The notes: a model not told the origin generated them from the sequence alone. A stretch of DNA of 64,000 nucleotides from Mercenaria mercenaria (GCF_021730395.1 NC_069368.1:10558001-10622000); one strand, 5' to 3'. Positions 1 to 11,640 are shown, numbered from the stretch's first letter. A program made the numbers and translations.

Positions 1-2346
1 TTTGCGCGATATCGTTGGTTGAATTTGGAATATCTCAAGCGCCAGAATACTTTCAGCAATTTCTTGAAAAAAAATTAACAAGTCTTTCGGGTATTAAAGC
101 GATCGCTGGTGACATTATAATTTATGGCAAAGGTGAAACGTACGAAGAGGCTTTGCGCGATCATGACAACAACATGCAGAAACTACTTGAAAGGTGTCAA
201 GAGCGATGCGTTAAGCTAAACAGGGACAAATTTCAGCCTTATAAAACTGAAATGCAATTTGTAGGACATTTACTCACGGATAAAGGAGTACAAGCAGGTC
301 CGTCGAAAATTGAAGCTATTACGAAAATGCCTAAGCCAACAGACAAAAAAAAGCTGTCCAACGGTTATTAGGTCTTGTCAACTCCCTAGCAAAATTTCTC
401 GATAAGCTTAGCGAGATGTGCGAACCGTTAAGACAACTTACGCGTAAAGATGTTGTGTTCAATTGGACACACGAACATGACGAAGCGTTTGACACAATCA
501 AGCAGTCAGTGTGCAACGCGCCAGTATTAAGCTACTATGATTCTAAACTCGAAACAGTAATACAGTGCGACTCTTCTGAAAGTGGACTCGGTGCAACATT
601 ACTCCAGGAGGGACAGCCAGTTGCATATGCAAGTCGTGCACTCACACAAACAGAGCAAAACTATGCGCAAATCGAAAAAGAACTGCTGGCGGTGGTGTTT
701 GCATTTAAGAAATTTCACCATTTCACATATGGTCGGAGAGTTTTTGTAGAAAGTGACCACAAACCACTTGAAATTATAAGTAAGAAACCGCTTTTTCGGG
801 CACCAAAGCGCCTTCAACGGATGCTACTGAAATTGCAGACTTATGACTATGAAATTTGCTATAAAAAGGGCAAACACATGTATATTTCTGATACGCTTTC
901 TAGAGCCTACATAGCTAATTGATGTGCTACGCACCTAGAAGAAGTACTGTTGACAGACTATGAGAAAGAGATAGAAGGTACATGTTTGTCAGATTATTCG
1001 GCAGTTTCGTCTGAAAGACAAACTAGAATCAAGCAAGCTACACTCGAAGATCAGACATTGCTAAAGCTGATTGAGTGTATTAAGAATGGATGGAATAAAG
1101 CGCCGAGAGAAGTAAAGCCGTATTATTCTGTCCGGGATGAACTATCGGTAGATAACGGTATTATATTTCGCGGTGATAGATGCATCATACCAAAAAGTAT
1201 GCGTAGAGAAATTCTAGATCAACTTCATTCGCATATCGGAATTGAAGTTGTTTAAAACGCGCTCGTAGCTGTGTGTATTGGCCAAATATAACATCTCAAA
1301 TTAAAGACTTCATAAGCTAATGTGACACGTGTCAATCATTAGAACGAAAACAGAGTAAAGAACCGTTAATCAGTCACAGTATTCCTGACAAACCTTGGGC
1401 AAAAGTCGGAACAGACGTGTTTACGTTTGATGGCAACGACTATTTGGTAACTGTAGATTATTTCAGTAATTTCTTTGAAATAGATCGACTGTATGAAACA
1501 ACGTCGAAGGAAATAGTCGCCAAGTTGAAACAGCATTTTGCAAGGCATGGAATTTCTGAACGTGTGATCTCAGATAACGCAAGTGTTTACAAATCAGAAA
1601 AGTTTAAATCATTTTCAAGGAGATGGGATTTTACGCATGTAACTTCATCTGCAAGGTATCCACAATCAAACGGAAAAGCTGAAAATGCAGTTAAGACTGC
1701 GAAACGTATTATGAAAAAAGAAAAACATTCGCATACAGACCCGATGCTAGCACTTTTAAATTTTAGGAATACATCTCAACAGGCTACAAGTTATAGTCCA
1801 GCTCAGCAGCTGATCAACAGAAAAACACGAACATTACTACCGGAGAGATCAAATCAGTTTCAGCCTAGCATACCGTCAAATGTTAAGGCTAAACTTCAGA
1901 AAAGCAAAGACAGACAAGCCTACTATTATAACAGGAATGCGAAGCCATTACACTGTTTGCGAGCTGGTGATACTGTGAGAATACAGCCGAATGAAAGAAA
2001 TAAAACTTGGGAAAAGGGAATTGTTGTCGAAAAACGACAAACGCGGTCTTACAACGTTTTGAGAGAAAATTGCACGGTAGTGAACCGAAATAGAAAACAT
2101 CTCCGACGGACGAGTGAACTTTTCAATGAACAAAGGGAGGAGACTGTAGACATAGATCCGAAAATAAACGACCAAGAGTTGTTGCCCCAGAGAGATTCTC
2201 GAACTGAAACGGAATTGAAACCGCAAACAATTGGTCAGTCAGTGAATTCAGAAACACCTGCAACACCGGTAACGCAGAGAAGATCTGGTCGTATTGTACG
2301 AATGCCATTGAAGTATAAGGACTATCATTTAACTGATAAACGATGA
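1..2346 (+). mobile_element. Ty3/Gypsy LTR retrotransposon, broken pol relic (3' part)
   Basis: The visible parts, in order, are the end of a reverse transcriptase (about 15-371; FGISQAPEYFQQ and GHLLTDKGVQ type motifs), RNase H of Gypsy type (about 416-922; IQCDSSESGLGATLLQ, AYASRALTQTEQNYAQIEKE, SDHKPLE), and an integrase (about 950-2346) whose C-terminal half keeps the core, including ISDNASVYKS and YPQSNGKAENAV. RT, then RNase H, then integrase is the Ty3/Gypsy order. The upstream half (gag, protease, start of RT, 5' LTR) lies outside the window. The element is broken, with about three breaks in the visible part, so it is a fossil. Long stretches are still clearly readable, which suggests moderate rather than great age. 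The clade within Gypsy is not assigned. Confidence 0.9.
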
Positions 2347-2514
2347 ATTCTTAATATTAACACCTATGCAAGTGTGATTTGTTACTGACTTTGTCAATGT
2401 TAATTTAGAAATTGTTTAGCAAAGAAACAAGTAATGACTAATTTTAATCATAAATACTTATTTAATTAAGCTATTCAGTTCAGTATTATCTTCTTTTCCG
2501 TAAAAGAAAAAAGA

Positions 2515-2669
2515 TGTAACAGTATTGGATAACCTTCCCATGTTGCTTTGTATGTCGTACGTAATACATGTATATTGCGCATGCGATGTGGAGTCAGTTT
2601 AGTGTATGCGAGCGGCTTGAGTAAACCTATTTTCATATATACGATGTCTGTTGTTAATCATATAATGCA
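2515..2669 (+). repeat. probable 3' LTR of the Gypsy element
   Basis: A purine run (aaaagaaaaaaga) at about 2502-2514 is followed by TGTAACAG, a usual Gypsy LTR start, and a TGCA end lies near 2669. This gives a short LTR of about 155 bp. The right border is uncertain because the 5' LTR is outside the window and cannot be compared. Confidence 0.4.
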
Positions 2670-2685
2670 AAGATTAACTCTTTAA

Positions 2686-2838
2686 ACACTGACTTACGGA
2701 AGGTCGGTGGTTCTACCCAGTTGCCGTGCTGATATCATGCCTGGAGATGATCGTCTTCCTCCACCATGGAAAGCTGAAAAGTCGCTACATGACCTAAATG
2801 TGTGTCGGTGCGACATTAAACAAAACATAATTAAATAA
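2686..2838 (+). repeat. SINE-like 3' region, molluscan 'gtgtcggtgcgac' tail
   Basis: The stretch contains 'ggtcggtggttctacccag', 'cgtcttcctccaccatgg', 'gctgaaaagtcgctacatga' and 'gtgtcggtgcgacattaaac', followed by an A/T-rich tail. I recognise this block as a recurrent bivalve SINE-type 3' region; the family name is not certain. The end of a related tail lies at 9862-9895, at the left edge of the second segmental-duplication block, so the duplicated unit includes or starts in this repeat. Confidence 0.55.
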
Positions 2839-3404
2839 ATCGGACCTATTAACTACGCCACAAAAGCGTACATCATCATCGTATGACAGCAGAACTTTTC
2901 TTTCTTCTCAAAGAATGGTTCAAATAAGCATTAATCTACTTAACAAGTAAAGTAAAGTATAAAATCAAGTATGTTGTATAAAGAGGTCGAAAGTTTGAAA
3001 GTCAGAGCTGATATTTATAGCTTTCATTCAATAATTTCCATTTTCTGAGAATTTTTATGGATTAAATTAATGTTAATTGAAAATTGACAGACATGTACAT
3101 TTGTTTATTTTGAACAATTAACGATGAATCAAATTTCCGAGATAATAGCAGTTACAGCGGAAACAATGTATTTGTATTGTTTAAGGATATGATATTGATC
3201 TATCATAATTGTAAACTCCGGATGCACATTGTTTGCCATGACAAAATTTCACTTCAGCTAAATGTATGTGGTATTATATGCCGGATATAAGTGATTGAAG
3301 GAGTGGGCGAATATTAAGATAAAGTTATACATTTCGTATAAGTCACGAACTTCCTTTACGGATTTCAAATGTGCAGATAACCTGAATGCATATCTTTAGG
3401 GTTT

Positions 3405-3410
3405 TATAAA
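3405..3410 (+). promoter_or_regulatory. TATA box candidate for the CREST gene, block A
   Basis: TATAAA lies 45 nt upstream of the ATG at 3455, within 'gttttataaatct'. The same motif is kept at 10431-10436 in block B, 39 nt before the A of its ATG region. Conservation of motif and spacing in both copies is the main support. Confidence 0.4.
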
Positions 3411-3454
3411 TCTACTAATGTGTCAATCATTTTCTTGAGAGAAATAAACCAAAG

Positions 3455-4306
3455 ATGAGTTTGTACGCTGTAAACGTAACTTTTTATAACTTCTCAGCTA
3501 CAAAACCCTCAGGCGGTCATTGTGAATGGAAACAGTTTGGATATGTGGCTGTTATCGCAGAACCAGTTGCAACGATATTTGGAATCATCACAGCTCTGCA
3601 AGGACTGTTCGGACTTTGGAAATCCCGTAAAGTTGCAGTGGGAACGCGCTATATGTTTAGTTTGTTGCTAGGTTACGGGATAGCGTCTGCCGGAAACACA
3701 GCGTCTTTGTGGAATGGATTCGACAAGACCGCCGCTTGCATCCTAAATGTCATGCAAGCTATTATCATATTGCGTCTGATCACAACGATGAAGTTCCCGC
3801 CATTCAATAGAGAAATACATGAACATCCTATCAAGGCCTTTTTGATGTGCACTTTCGGATTGTATCCAATTTTCGCACACGTCATTGGCTCGAGTTTCGA
3901 CAATCCCTGGGTTTCTTGGTTGACATTTGACCTTATATGGGCGGTACTTCTTATTATCGTTGTCACCATTTTTGTCTGTCGTAGAAAATATCCGCAGTTT
4001 GAGATAGACCATGAGGTGTTTTATCTCGTTTTCAACGCAACGGTCACGTGTATTACTGCATATGCGTTCTGGCTTGTGGACACATTCGCATGTTCATACA
4101 TCGTGGCAAAATTGGCATTTTACGGTCTGTGGCTATTCCTGATGGGATTAACGTTCTACTATCTTGCCACCCTGGATTCCTTCCTGCAGTCGTCATGGCA
4201 AGGTTACGAGCCGGTGATCACACGATGGCCGAAAAAGTACATCATCTTGTATATTCACATTCACTGGAGGCCTGGTGGACCGAAGAAACAAGATAAACAA
4301 CATTGA
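3455..4306 (+). CDS. alkaline-ceramidase-like (CREST superfamily) seven-span membrane protein, probable pseudoenzyme
   Basis: A single open frame of 283 residues, close to the usual 260-280 of alkaline ceramidases (ACER). About seven hydrophobic spans are visible (roughly 30-53, 64-82, 93-111, 126-145, 155-175, 187-209, 213-238), with N-glycosylation sequons at residues 7 and 12. Similarity to ACERs is seen in CEW...VIAEP (22-37; compare WCE...YIAE), RYMFSLLLGYGIAS (65-78), and AFWLVDTFAC (204-213; compare FW.ID..FC). The family binds zinc through a histidine in TM3 and an HxxxH in TM7. Here no histidine occurs between residues 23 and 121 or between 187 and 267, so the metal site is missing. 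A lipid-binding or regulatory role, not ceramide hydrolysis, is an inference. The start has a TATA box 45 nt upstream and is conserved in the second copy. The gene is intronless, so it may be an old retrocopy. Family assignment is by motif only. Confidence 0.75.
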   Translation: MSLYAVNVTFYNFSATKPSGGHCEWKQFGYVAVIAEPVATIFGIITALQGLFGLWKSRKVAVGTRYMFSLLLGYGIASAGNTASLWNGFDKTAACILNVMQAIIILRLITTMKFPPFNREIHEHPIKAFLMCTFGLYPIFAHVIGSSFDNPWVSWLTFDLIWAVLLIIVVTIFVCRRKYPQFEIDHEVFYLVFNATVTCITAYAFWLVDTFACSYIVAKLAFYGLWLFLMGLTFYYLATLDSFLQSSWQGYEPVITRWPKKYIILYIHIHWRPGGPKKQDKQH

Positions 4307-4413
4307 TTTAAACACTTTGGTAGCGTTTGGAATCAGTAAATTTTTCTACGTCTATTCATCATTAGTAGCCGGATCTTGATTAATTACTGTTAAAATCAGG
4401 CTTATTGTAAGCA

Positions 4414-5836
4414 CCCAGGCTTTTGGATTTCTGACAAATATGTATACAGGATGGACTAGGAATATTTAATCTGCACTTTCAGTCACTCTTATCATATTCG
4501 CTGAGTAAATCGCATCATTGCTGTGTCAGTCTTGTCGAGTGGAAGATCTACGTTGTTTCAGATGATCTGTTTTGGTGGAGAAAGCTGAGTGCGAAAGTTG
4601 AGCCAGTGGTGAGAAAGTTGTTTGTGACTAAGAGCACGGATTACGAAGAAACCATTTCTATAAAATGGTTTGTTGTAGATATGGATCGGGCTATGGTGGA
4701 GAAACTGATCCTATAAACACACTTTAAATGATAACAGTAATGAAGTTCAGAGTTTTATATGTTATTTAATTTAACGATAACGTATTCTCAATATATTAAC
4801 GATAAAACATGCTTCTTACAATAAAAAATGATAAACACGTAGAAGATTAAAGGCAGACACAGCAATGGACCAGTTGCAAAGAACTACTTTCAGCCATTTA
4901 GTTTTTTTCAAAGTTCTACTAAAACCATATTTTATAGAGATCTAAGATATAATTCACGATTCTAGAATATAGCGATAGTATAGCAAAGGAAATTTGGTAA
5001 ACCGCTTGTACCTAAAGCTTCAGAGCTTGACTGCATTTTTGAAAGTTGTTGAAGATCGAACTTTAAAAGTAGATCAATGTTATTGTTATTGTTGCAACTG
5101 ACCCAGATTGCTGGAACGTGCGTCCTTTTATAAGTGACGCAATGCTGGAAGGGATGCTGGAATGTTGGGGACCAATCAAAATCCTTGACACAAAAAGCGC
5201 GCTGTCAGTGTAATCGGGTCAAGTCACAGTGAACATTAAATAATATGGAATTAACGTAAACTGTGCTGCTATAAAGGGATTAAAAGGTAAGGGCAGATAC
5301 AAAGAATTGATTTAAAAAGGGGAACTGATATAATTGTCTCCGATAAACCGAAATAGAGACGAAAATATAGCGTTCCAGCATTTTCCAGCATTGGGCGTTC
5401 AAAGCAGACAAATAGTTACACGGAACTTTGCAGAATATTCCTGAAGTTTGCTAATTACATATTCGCTTCCGAATAAGATTTACTTTTAAAACAATCAAAG
5501 TTAACAAAACAGTATTCTATGGCAATATAAATCAGTCATTTAAACATTTCCTGCAAAATTACCAAAATTCATGCGCGAACATTCATAACAAAAAAGGCGG
5601 ACATATTCAACTTGTAAATACATCATGCAGGAATGCTGGAAATCGAAATATTAACAAAAGTGATTTATAACAAGCAAAGATTCTCTGATGAAATCAAAGT
5701 GTTATGTCAGTACTAGACATACATTAAAGGAAACTGGATTAAAATCTGTATTTTACACATGGTGAGTACTGGTTCGTAAAGTGAATGATATCCAAATACA
5801 CGAAAGTTCGGTTATCAGATTTCCAGCTATTACATT
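4414..5836. other. 1.4-kb segment found only in duplication block A
   Basis: Block B passes directly from the counterpart of 4413 to that of 5837, so this segment was gained here or lost there. I see no open gene and no clear terminal inverted repeat. It holds a cluster of ATGCTGGAA words in both orientations (near 5107, 5142, 5154, 5383, 5394 and 5631). Confidence 0.5.
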
Positions 5837-6283
5837 ATGTACTGCATTTGGCCAAAACAGGTCAAAACATCCAACCTTTTGGATATTGAACAATGACATT
5901 TTGCCGGCTGTACGCTAATCCAGATCAAAATTACCGCTCATGCATGCCATTCTTCAAAGTTCTATCTCGGAACAAATTATGTTACCTAGGCTTTAAAATA
6001 AAAAATGAGTCACATTGAGAACACACTGACATACAGCTAAAAAATCTGTAAAAACACGAGGTCTTTATGTACAATAGACCTATTTTCATAAATTTACAAA
6101 CATTGCATTGCTTTGATGTGAAATTACAATATTTATATGTGTTTAGAGTCAGGCTGTCTCTGTTCACTGGTATCATTATTACAATGTTGATGGATTTCAA
6201 AAGCAGTCTTATGTGAATATGTCAAAGTTAATAAATTTGCAGTAAGAAAGTTCTGTTCAACTTGATATTTAAGCACCCCCAAG

Positions 6284-6301
6284 CCCCCCCCCCCCCCCCC
6301 C
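6284..6301 (+). repeat. poly-C tract (18 C)
   Basis: An uninterrupted run of C inside 'caccccc aag C18 acc'. It is absent from the matching part of block B. Confidence 0.9.
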
Positions 6302-6837
6302 ACCAACCCGCCTTACATGCTATAATTCTTTAAAGCACAATGCCTGTAAAGCGTATTCATGTTTTGTTGGATATTACATAAATACAGCTTTTACAATACG
6401 TTACATATAAAAAACTCTAGAAAATTTCATTATCTTATGGGAACAAATTTTATCATTTTAAGTGACACTCAGTGTAAACATTTTATCATATCGGTATGGT
6501 CTGACCTATCAGCGGTATATTAGTGTCATATTTATTCCTGTTCATCATGTCTTTCCTAGAATATAACGTTACAATCTACGTAACCCCTAAAATACAGAAA
6601 TTAAACAGGTATCAGTTTGCGTCAAATAGTCTTTATGTACGCTAAACAGACAAAATTATTAAATAATGAAACCTCTTTGACAACCTAACAAAATAAGATA
6701 TCATTCATGCACTTCCGTGTGATAGTCCACCTGTATGTAACAGTATAATTGTACATACAGTGGCGAGAGGGCGGGGGTGTAAATATACAGTTAATGAGTG
6801 GAAAAACGGTTACCGAAGCTGTATGAAGGCTACCAAG

Positions 6838-7072
6838 GAAAAGGCCAATGAATCCGGTCTATTCTTCAGGGACACTGCATTTCAAATCCAAGGACTGTGC
6901 TGGAGGTAAACGATCTAAAGAACGTATAACGATTGTGTTTTGTGTTAGCATGAAAGGAGAAAAACGTATGCCAGTTGTAACTGGAAAATCAACGTCACCT
7001 CGATGCTTCGGTAAAGTTGACACAAAAGATTGCAATGGAAGGTCAGCGAAGATAGTGTTTAATTTTATATGA
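6838..7072 (+). pseudogene. Tigger/pogo-type DNA transposase fragment (Tc1/mariner superfamily)
   Basis: The piece at 6848-7072 reads GKRSKERITIVFCVSMKGEK and then PVVTGKSTSPRCF, the familiar 'skeRlTvllc.n..G..k.pl.viGks..PrcF' stretch of Tigger/pogo DDE domains. Just upstream, in another frame, NESGLFFR matches the preceding 'DEtGLffr' block, so a frameshift separates the two and the first catalytic Asp is replaced by Asn. Only about 75 codons of a roughly 500-residue family remain. It is a dead DNA-transposon relic. Confidence 0.75.
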
Positions 7073-7369
7073 TTAGTTGTAGGAGTCCTTTCCAATTTGA
7101 CTTTTTATTCCATGAAAAAATATGGAATAATAAAAAAATGACCATTTTAGCTAGTACTTTTGCAACTGGCTATAGTTCTAAATCAACTACCAAGTTTCAA
7201 CCTCGAGTCGTTTGAGTTTCCTTCTATTTCCATGTGACCGCATCACACAAATATTCTGGACGTGTAAAAAATAGTCCCATATTTATTTTTTATAATCTTA
7301 GTATTGTGTGAGTGCTAGAATAAATATAAACTTCATATTCACAGACGAAATATTCGGGATCACTACGCT

Positions 7370-7416
7370 CTAGGGTTAGGGTTTAAGGTTTAGGGTTAGG
7401 GTTAGGGTTAGGGTTG
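7370..7416 (+). repeat. interstitial telomeric repeat (TTAGGG)n
   Basis: About seven TTAGGG-type units: 'ctagggttaggg', a degenerate 'tttaaggt', then four near-perfect units in a row. TTAGGG is the telomere repeat of most animals, including bivalves. Single-copy-looking DNA lies on both sides, so this is internal and not a chromosome end. Confidence 0.85.
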
Positions 7417-7419
7417 TAA

Positions 7420-8290
7420 TTGGTCCCTACCTGGGGCAAACTTAGTTTTACATAGAGTTGTATAGGTAAAACCTTTAAAAGTCTTCTTGTCTTGAACCAC
7501 AATGCACAGGGCTTAAATATTTGGCAATGTAACATTGTCTAGTGGACCTCTACCAACATTGTTCAAATTATGACCGGTCTATGCACAATAATTTTCGTTT
7601 TCTTAATGACGCCTATCTGAAACTTGCAGGGCCTCATTACCATTTCTGCCCTATGTTATTGAAATCCATTAAACAATGTCTGAGATATGACTTCGGACGG
7701 ACAGGAAATGGACTATTTATGTACTTATATACAAGTACAAAGGGCCATTAATCTTGCCTTCCTTAAATTATCTCACTCAAACTTGCAGGGGGTGGGAGGG
7801 GGAAGGGGATTTCTTTATTGCAGTATGTTTCATTGAAATTCTACAATGCAGAGATATGACTCCGGTCGTACAAAAATAGAATAAAAACACCATATATGTA
7901 CTATATAAAATTGCAAAAGGGTTATAATAGATCTTGTGTTCCATAACCAATCTGAACGAAACTTGCAGGACCACATTGCCCTATGGTAGTTAATATTTCT
8001 ACCATGTTTTAACCCTCCCAAACATGTCTGAGATATGATTCCGGACAGACAGAAAATGGAATAAAACATTATACATGCACAGAGGGCCATAAATCTTGTC
8101 TTACTCACGCAACCTGACCGGAACTTGTACGGGACATTTTGCTATAGCAGTTAACATTTCTACATGTTTTATTTAAATATTCCACGCCGTCATAGAAATT
8201 TTTGCGGACGGATGGAGGAACAAAGCAGACGGACGGACGGAAAGAAGGATGGACAGACAACGCCGAAACTATAACCCTCCGCCTTCACTG
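7420..8290. repeat. diverged bivalve tandem repeat (about 170-bp units)
   Basis: Four or five diverged units share 'gaaacttgcagg', 'gcc(c)tatg', 'tgtctgagatatgactccgg', 'acggacagaaaatgga' and 'agggccataaatcttg'. The array ends in a run of GACGGACGG-type words (about 8208-8256) and 'aactataaccctccgcc'. The short open frames here are by-products of the repeat. Confidence 0.6.
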
Positions 8291-8331
8291 CCATATCCTT
8301 TTATGACTCATTATGCAGTACTGAACTGTTT

Positions 8332-8794
8332 ACACCAAATAGGAAGTTACTTTTCAGTGTTACTTGTGAAGCAGTTCAAAATGTAGTTCCATGTTGTTGA
8401 TGAAATATGGCATTGTGAGATTTATTGCTTATTGTATTGAGAGAGGGTCTAGATCACTTCCATTTTGCATTTCCAGGTTTTAGTTATATTCATTTAGAAA
8501 ATGTCTGCCTACGCGTAATTGCTCAACAGCAAGTTTCATGGGAGCATTTTAAGAGGATATTGTTTTTCAAAAGAGATCATTTTACTTACATGTAACATAA
8601 CATCTCAATATTTTTTTTTTTTGGTAAGAAGACATGTTATACTACGTGGTTATATATTGTTTTCATATTATTGAACATGAGGCATCAAGATTTAATTGTT
8701 TATATGAAATAAAGAAGGAACTTAATTAGTATAGTTTAACATATTTCGTCAATAGCATGGATTTTTCACTGAGTAGTCACTTCCTATTTGGTGC
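8332..8794. mobile_element. MITE, 463 bp, with 27-bp terminal inverted repeats
   Basis: The left end (ACACCAAATAGGAAG... to CAGTG) is the reverse complement of the right end (CACTGAGTAGTCACTTCC to TTTGGTGC) with a few mismatches. No coding capacity. A second, truncated copy lies at 60972-61330. No clear target-site duplication, so the superfamily is open. Confidence 0.65.
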
Positions 8795-9861
8795 AAGTAG
8801 TCCAGATGAACAAAAATGGTTCCGCTTTTCTTTATATATAAAACTAACAATATATGTTTTTTCTGATAAATAAAGGCAGCCAGAGTTCACCAGTTCATAC
8901 AAGTACAGAGAATTTCATGGAAATAAGAAAACAGTAATGTAAACAAATCAAAAAGTTATTGTTTATTATCAAAACTGACATTTTTTACTGCGATTGCATA
9001 TTTGTATACATTTTAACAATATTTGCTAAATTTGGTGTGTATTGAAAAAAGCACCATGAAACAGGCTTTTCTACAATGCAAACGATGTAAACAGTGGGTC
9101 ATATCATTCATGCGAAAACAACTTAGATATTCACTATTCATGTTTTTTTCGTCCGTTATTTTGGGGGAACTAGGTTAGTTCTTAAAGTAAATGTGATGAA
9201 ATATACATGTTTTGATGTATGGAAGGCCGTACACAATATAATGCTATAATGAACGTCTATGGGAAAACAATTGGTGATCTCTAACCAAGTGTGAAAAAAC
9301 ATTAAGTCAGAACTATCTATCAAATGAATGTATTAGTTCTTTGGTGTGCTCAACTAGCTGGTTTAAGATTCGGCCTACTTTTTCAAAAGTATATTTAGTT
9401 GCTTTTTAACAAATATTCTGGACAGGAGAGCTAAATGACAACACAAAATCATTGTCTCTACCAATTTATTTAACAATATCATCACACAATTGTAGTTCGG
9501 TTTTATGGCCAACGATGTTTTTGTGCTCTTAATAATGAAAGGGTCCGTTATTTAGATAATGTTATTCAGTGCGATAGTAGTTCTTTCCTAAACAAGTCAA
9601 AGTAATTCATGCTGACTTCCCTAATCGGAAGTATATAAATTAAACACTCAAACGTCAAAATCAAACTATACTTATATATATTTTTACTATCTATAAAAAA
9701 CTAACATGTTTTTCCAGGGGTCTTTTTACAACAGATGTTGCTTGAATTTTGTATACAATTAACAGAAAACAAATTAATCCATAAGACAACTAAAATAGTA
9801 TTAGTTATAGTCAGTATAGTTGCACAAGGTATCTTTCTCTAAAAGATAAAAACTGTAAAAT
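8795..9861. other. AT-rich intergenic DNA, nothing recognised
   Basis: About 1.1 kb with many poly-A and poly-T runs. No open frame, inverted repeat or tandem array that I can support. Confidence 0.5.
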
Positions 9862-11615
9862 TTGTCGGTGAGACGTTAAACCAAACAAAATCAAACAAAT
9901 CAGACCTAACTACGCCACAAAAGCGTACATCAACATCGTATAACAGCAGAACTTTTCTTTCAATTAAGCATTAATCTGCTAAATAAGTAAAGTAAAATGT
10001 AAAATCAACTGTTGAATAAAGAGGCCGAAAGTTTGGAAGTCAGAGCTGATATTTATAGCTTTCATTCAATAATTTCCCTTTTCGGAGAATTTTTATGGAT
10101 TAAATTAATGTTAACTGAAAACTGACAGGCATGTAATTTTGTTTATTTTGAACAAATGATTACCCGAACCGAGATAATAGCAATTAAAACGCAAACTGTT
10201 TAAGGATATAACATAGCTTATCATTGTAAAATCCGGGTGCACATTGTTTGCCTTGACATAGTTCACTCCAGCTAAATGCATGTGGTATTTCATGCCGAAT
10301 ATAAGTGGGCGATTTTGTGCAGGATATATGTGGGCGAATGATTAGATGAAATTATACGTTTGGTATAAATCACGGACTTCATTACGGATTTCAAATGTGC
10401 AGACAGTCTGAATGCATATCTTAAGGGATTTATAAATCTGGTAATGTGTCAAACATTATGCTGAGAAACCAAAAATGAGTTTGTATGCTGTTAATGTAAC
10501 ATTTTATAACTTCACAGCTACAAAACCGTCAGACGGTCATTGTGAATGGAAACAGTTTGGATATGTGGGTCTTATCGCAGAACCAGTTGCAACAATATTT
10601 GGAATCTTCACGGCTCTGCAAGGATTGTTTGGACTTTGGAAATCCCATAAAGTTGCAGCGGGAACGCGCTATATGTTTAGTTTGTTGCTAGGATACGGGG
10701 GAGCGTCTGTCAAAAGCGTCTTTGTGGAATGGTTTTGACAAGACGGTCGCTTGCATCCTAAATGTCATGCAAGCTATTATCATATTGCGTCTGATCACAA
10801 CGATGAAGTTCCCGCCATTCAATAGAGAAATACATGACTATCCTATCACCGCCTTTTTGATGTGCACTTTCGGGTTGTATCCAATCTTCGCACACGTCAT
10901 TGGCTCGAGTTTCGACAATCCCTGGGTTTCTTGGTTGACATTTGACCTTATATGGGCAGTACTGCTTATCATCGTCGTAACCATTTTTGTCTGTCGTAGA
11001 AAATATCCGCAGTTTGAGATAGACCATGAAGTGTTTTATCTTGGTTTCAACGCAACGGTCACGTGTATTACTGCATATGCGTTCTGGCTTGTGGACACAT
11101 TCGCATGTTCATACATCGTGGCAAAATTGGCATTTTACGGTCTGTGGCTATTCCTGATGGAATTAACGTTCTACTATCTAGCCACTCTGGATTCCTTCCT
11201 CCAGTCGTCATGGCAAGGTTACGAGCCGGTGATCAAACGATGGCCGAAAAAGTACATCATCTTGTATATTCATATTCACTGGAAGCATGGTGGACCGAAG
11301 AAACAAGATAAACAATATTGATTTAAACACTTTCTAGAATTTGGTAGCGTTTGGAAATAGTAAAATTTTCTACGTCTATTCATCATTAGTCGTCAGATCT
11401 TGATTAATTACTGTTAAAATGAGGCATATGTACTGCATTTGGCCAAAATTGGTCGAAACATTCAACCCTTATAATATTGAACAATGAAATGTAACCGGCT
11501 GTTCACTAATCCAGATCATAACGCTCATGTATGCCATTTTTTTCAGTTCTATCTCAGAACAAATTATGTAAATTACCTACTAGGCAGTATAGACATGAAT
11601 AAAAAAAAAGAATGA
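9862..11615. repeat. segmental duplication, block B, left part
   Basis: Counterpart of 2808-4413 and 5837-6010 of block A, in the same orientation. It runs from the SINE tail through the leader and the CREST pseudogene to 'ggccaaaattggtcgaaaca' and the stretch before the retroelement insertion. The remainder resumes at 17925. Confidence 0.8.
10475..11321 (+). pseudogene. second copy of the CREST (ceramidase-like) gene, frameshifted
   Basis: This copy is nearly identical to 3455-4306. The same ATG context (accaaaaATG) opens a frame whose first 80 or so codons match copy A. A 5-nt shortening near 10709-10715 (six bases lie between 'gcgtctg' and 'gcgtctttg', against eleven in copy A) shifts the frame, and it stops at 10738. 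The remainder is open in the other frame from 10722 to 11321 and matches copy A residues 86-283 with few changes, including the C-terminal WPKKYIILYIHIHW. The high conservation downstream points to recent inactivation, or to an allele or assembly error. Like copy A it lacks the histidines of active ceramidases. Confidence 0.75.
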
Positions 11616-11640
11616 ACCTTCTAGTATGGGATGGAGGGTC

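Larger units (their letters stand above)
2808..6640. repeat. segmental duplication, block A
   Basis: This block matches 9862-11615 and then 17925-18525. Shared landmarks in order are the SINE tail, 'ctacgccacaaaagcgtac', a conserved leader and the whole CREST gene, 'cttgattaattactgttaaa', 'tgtactgcatttggccaaaa', 'tctctgttcactggtatca' and 'ggtctgacctatcagcg'. Block A carries 4414-5836, which block B lacks. Block B carries about 6.3 kb (11616-17924) that block A lacks. The gene part is much better conserved than the outer part. Confidence 0.8.

Noticed and set aside
3673-4012. Minus-strand frames opposite the CREST gene
   Set aside because: They are antisense shadows; the same shadows appear opposite the second copy.
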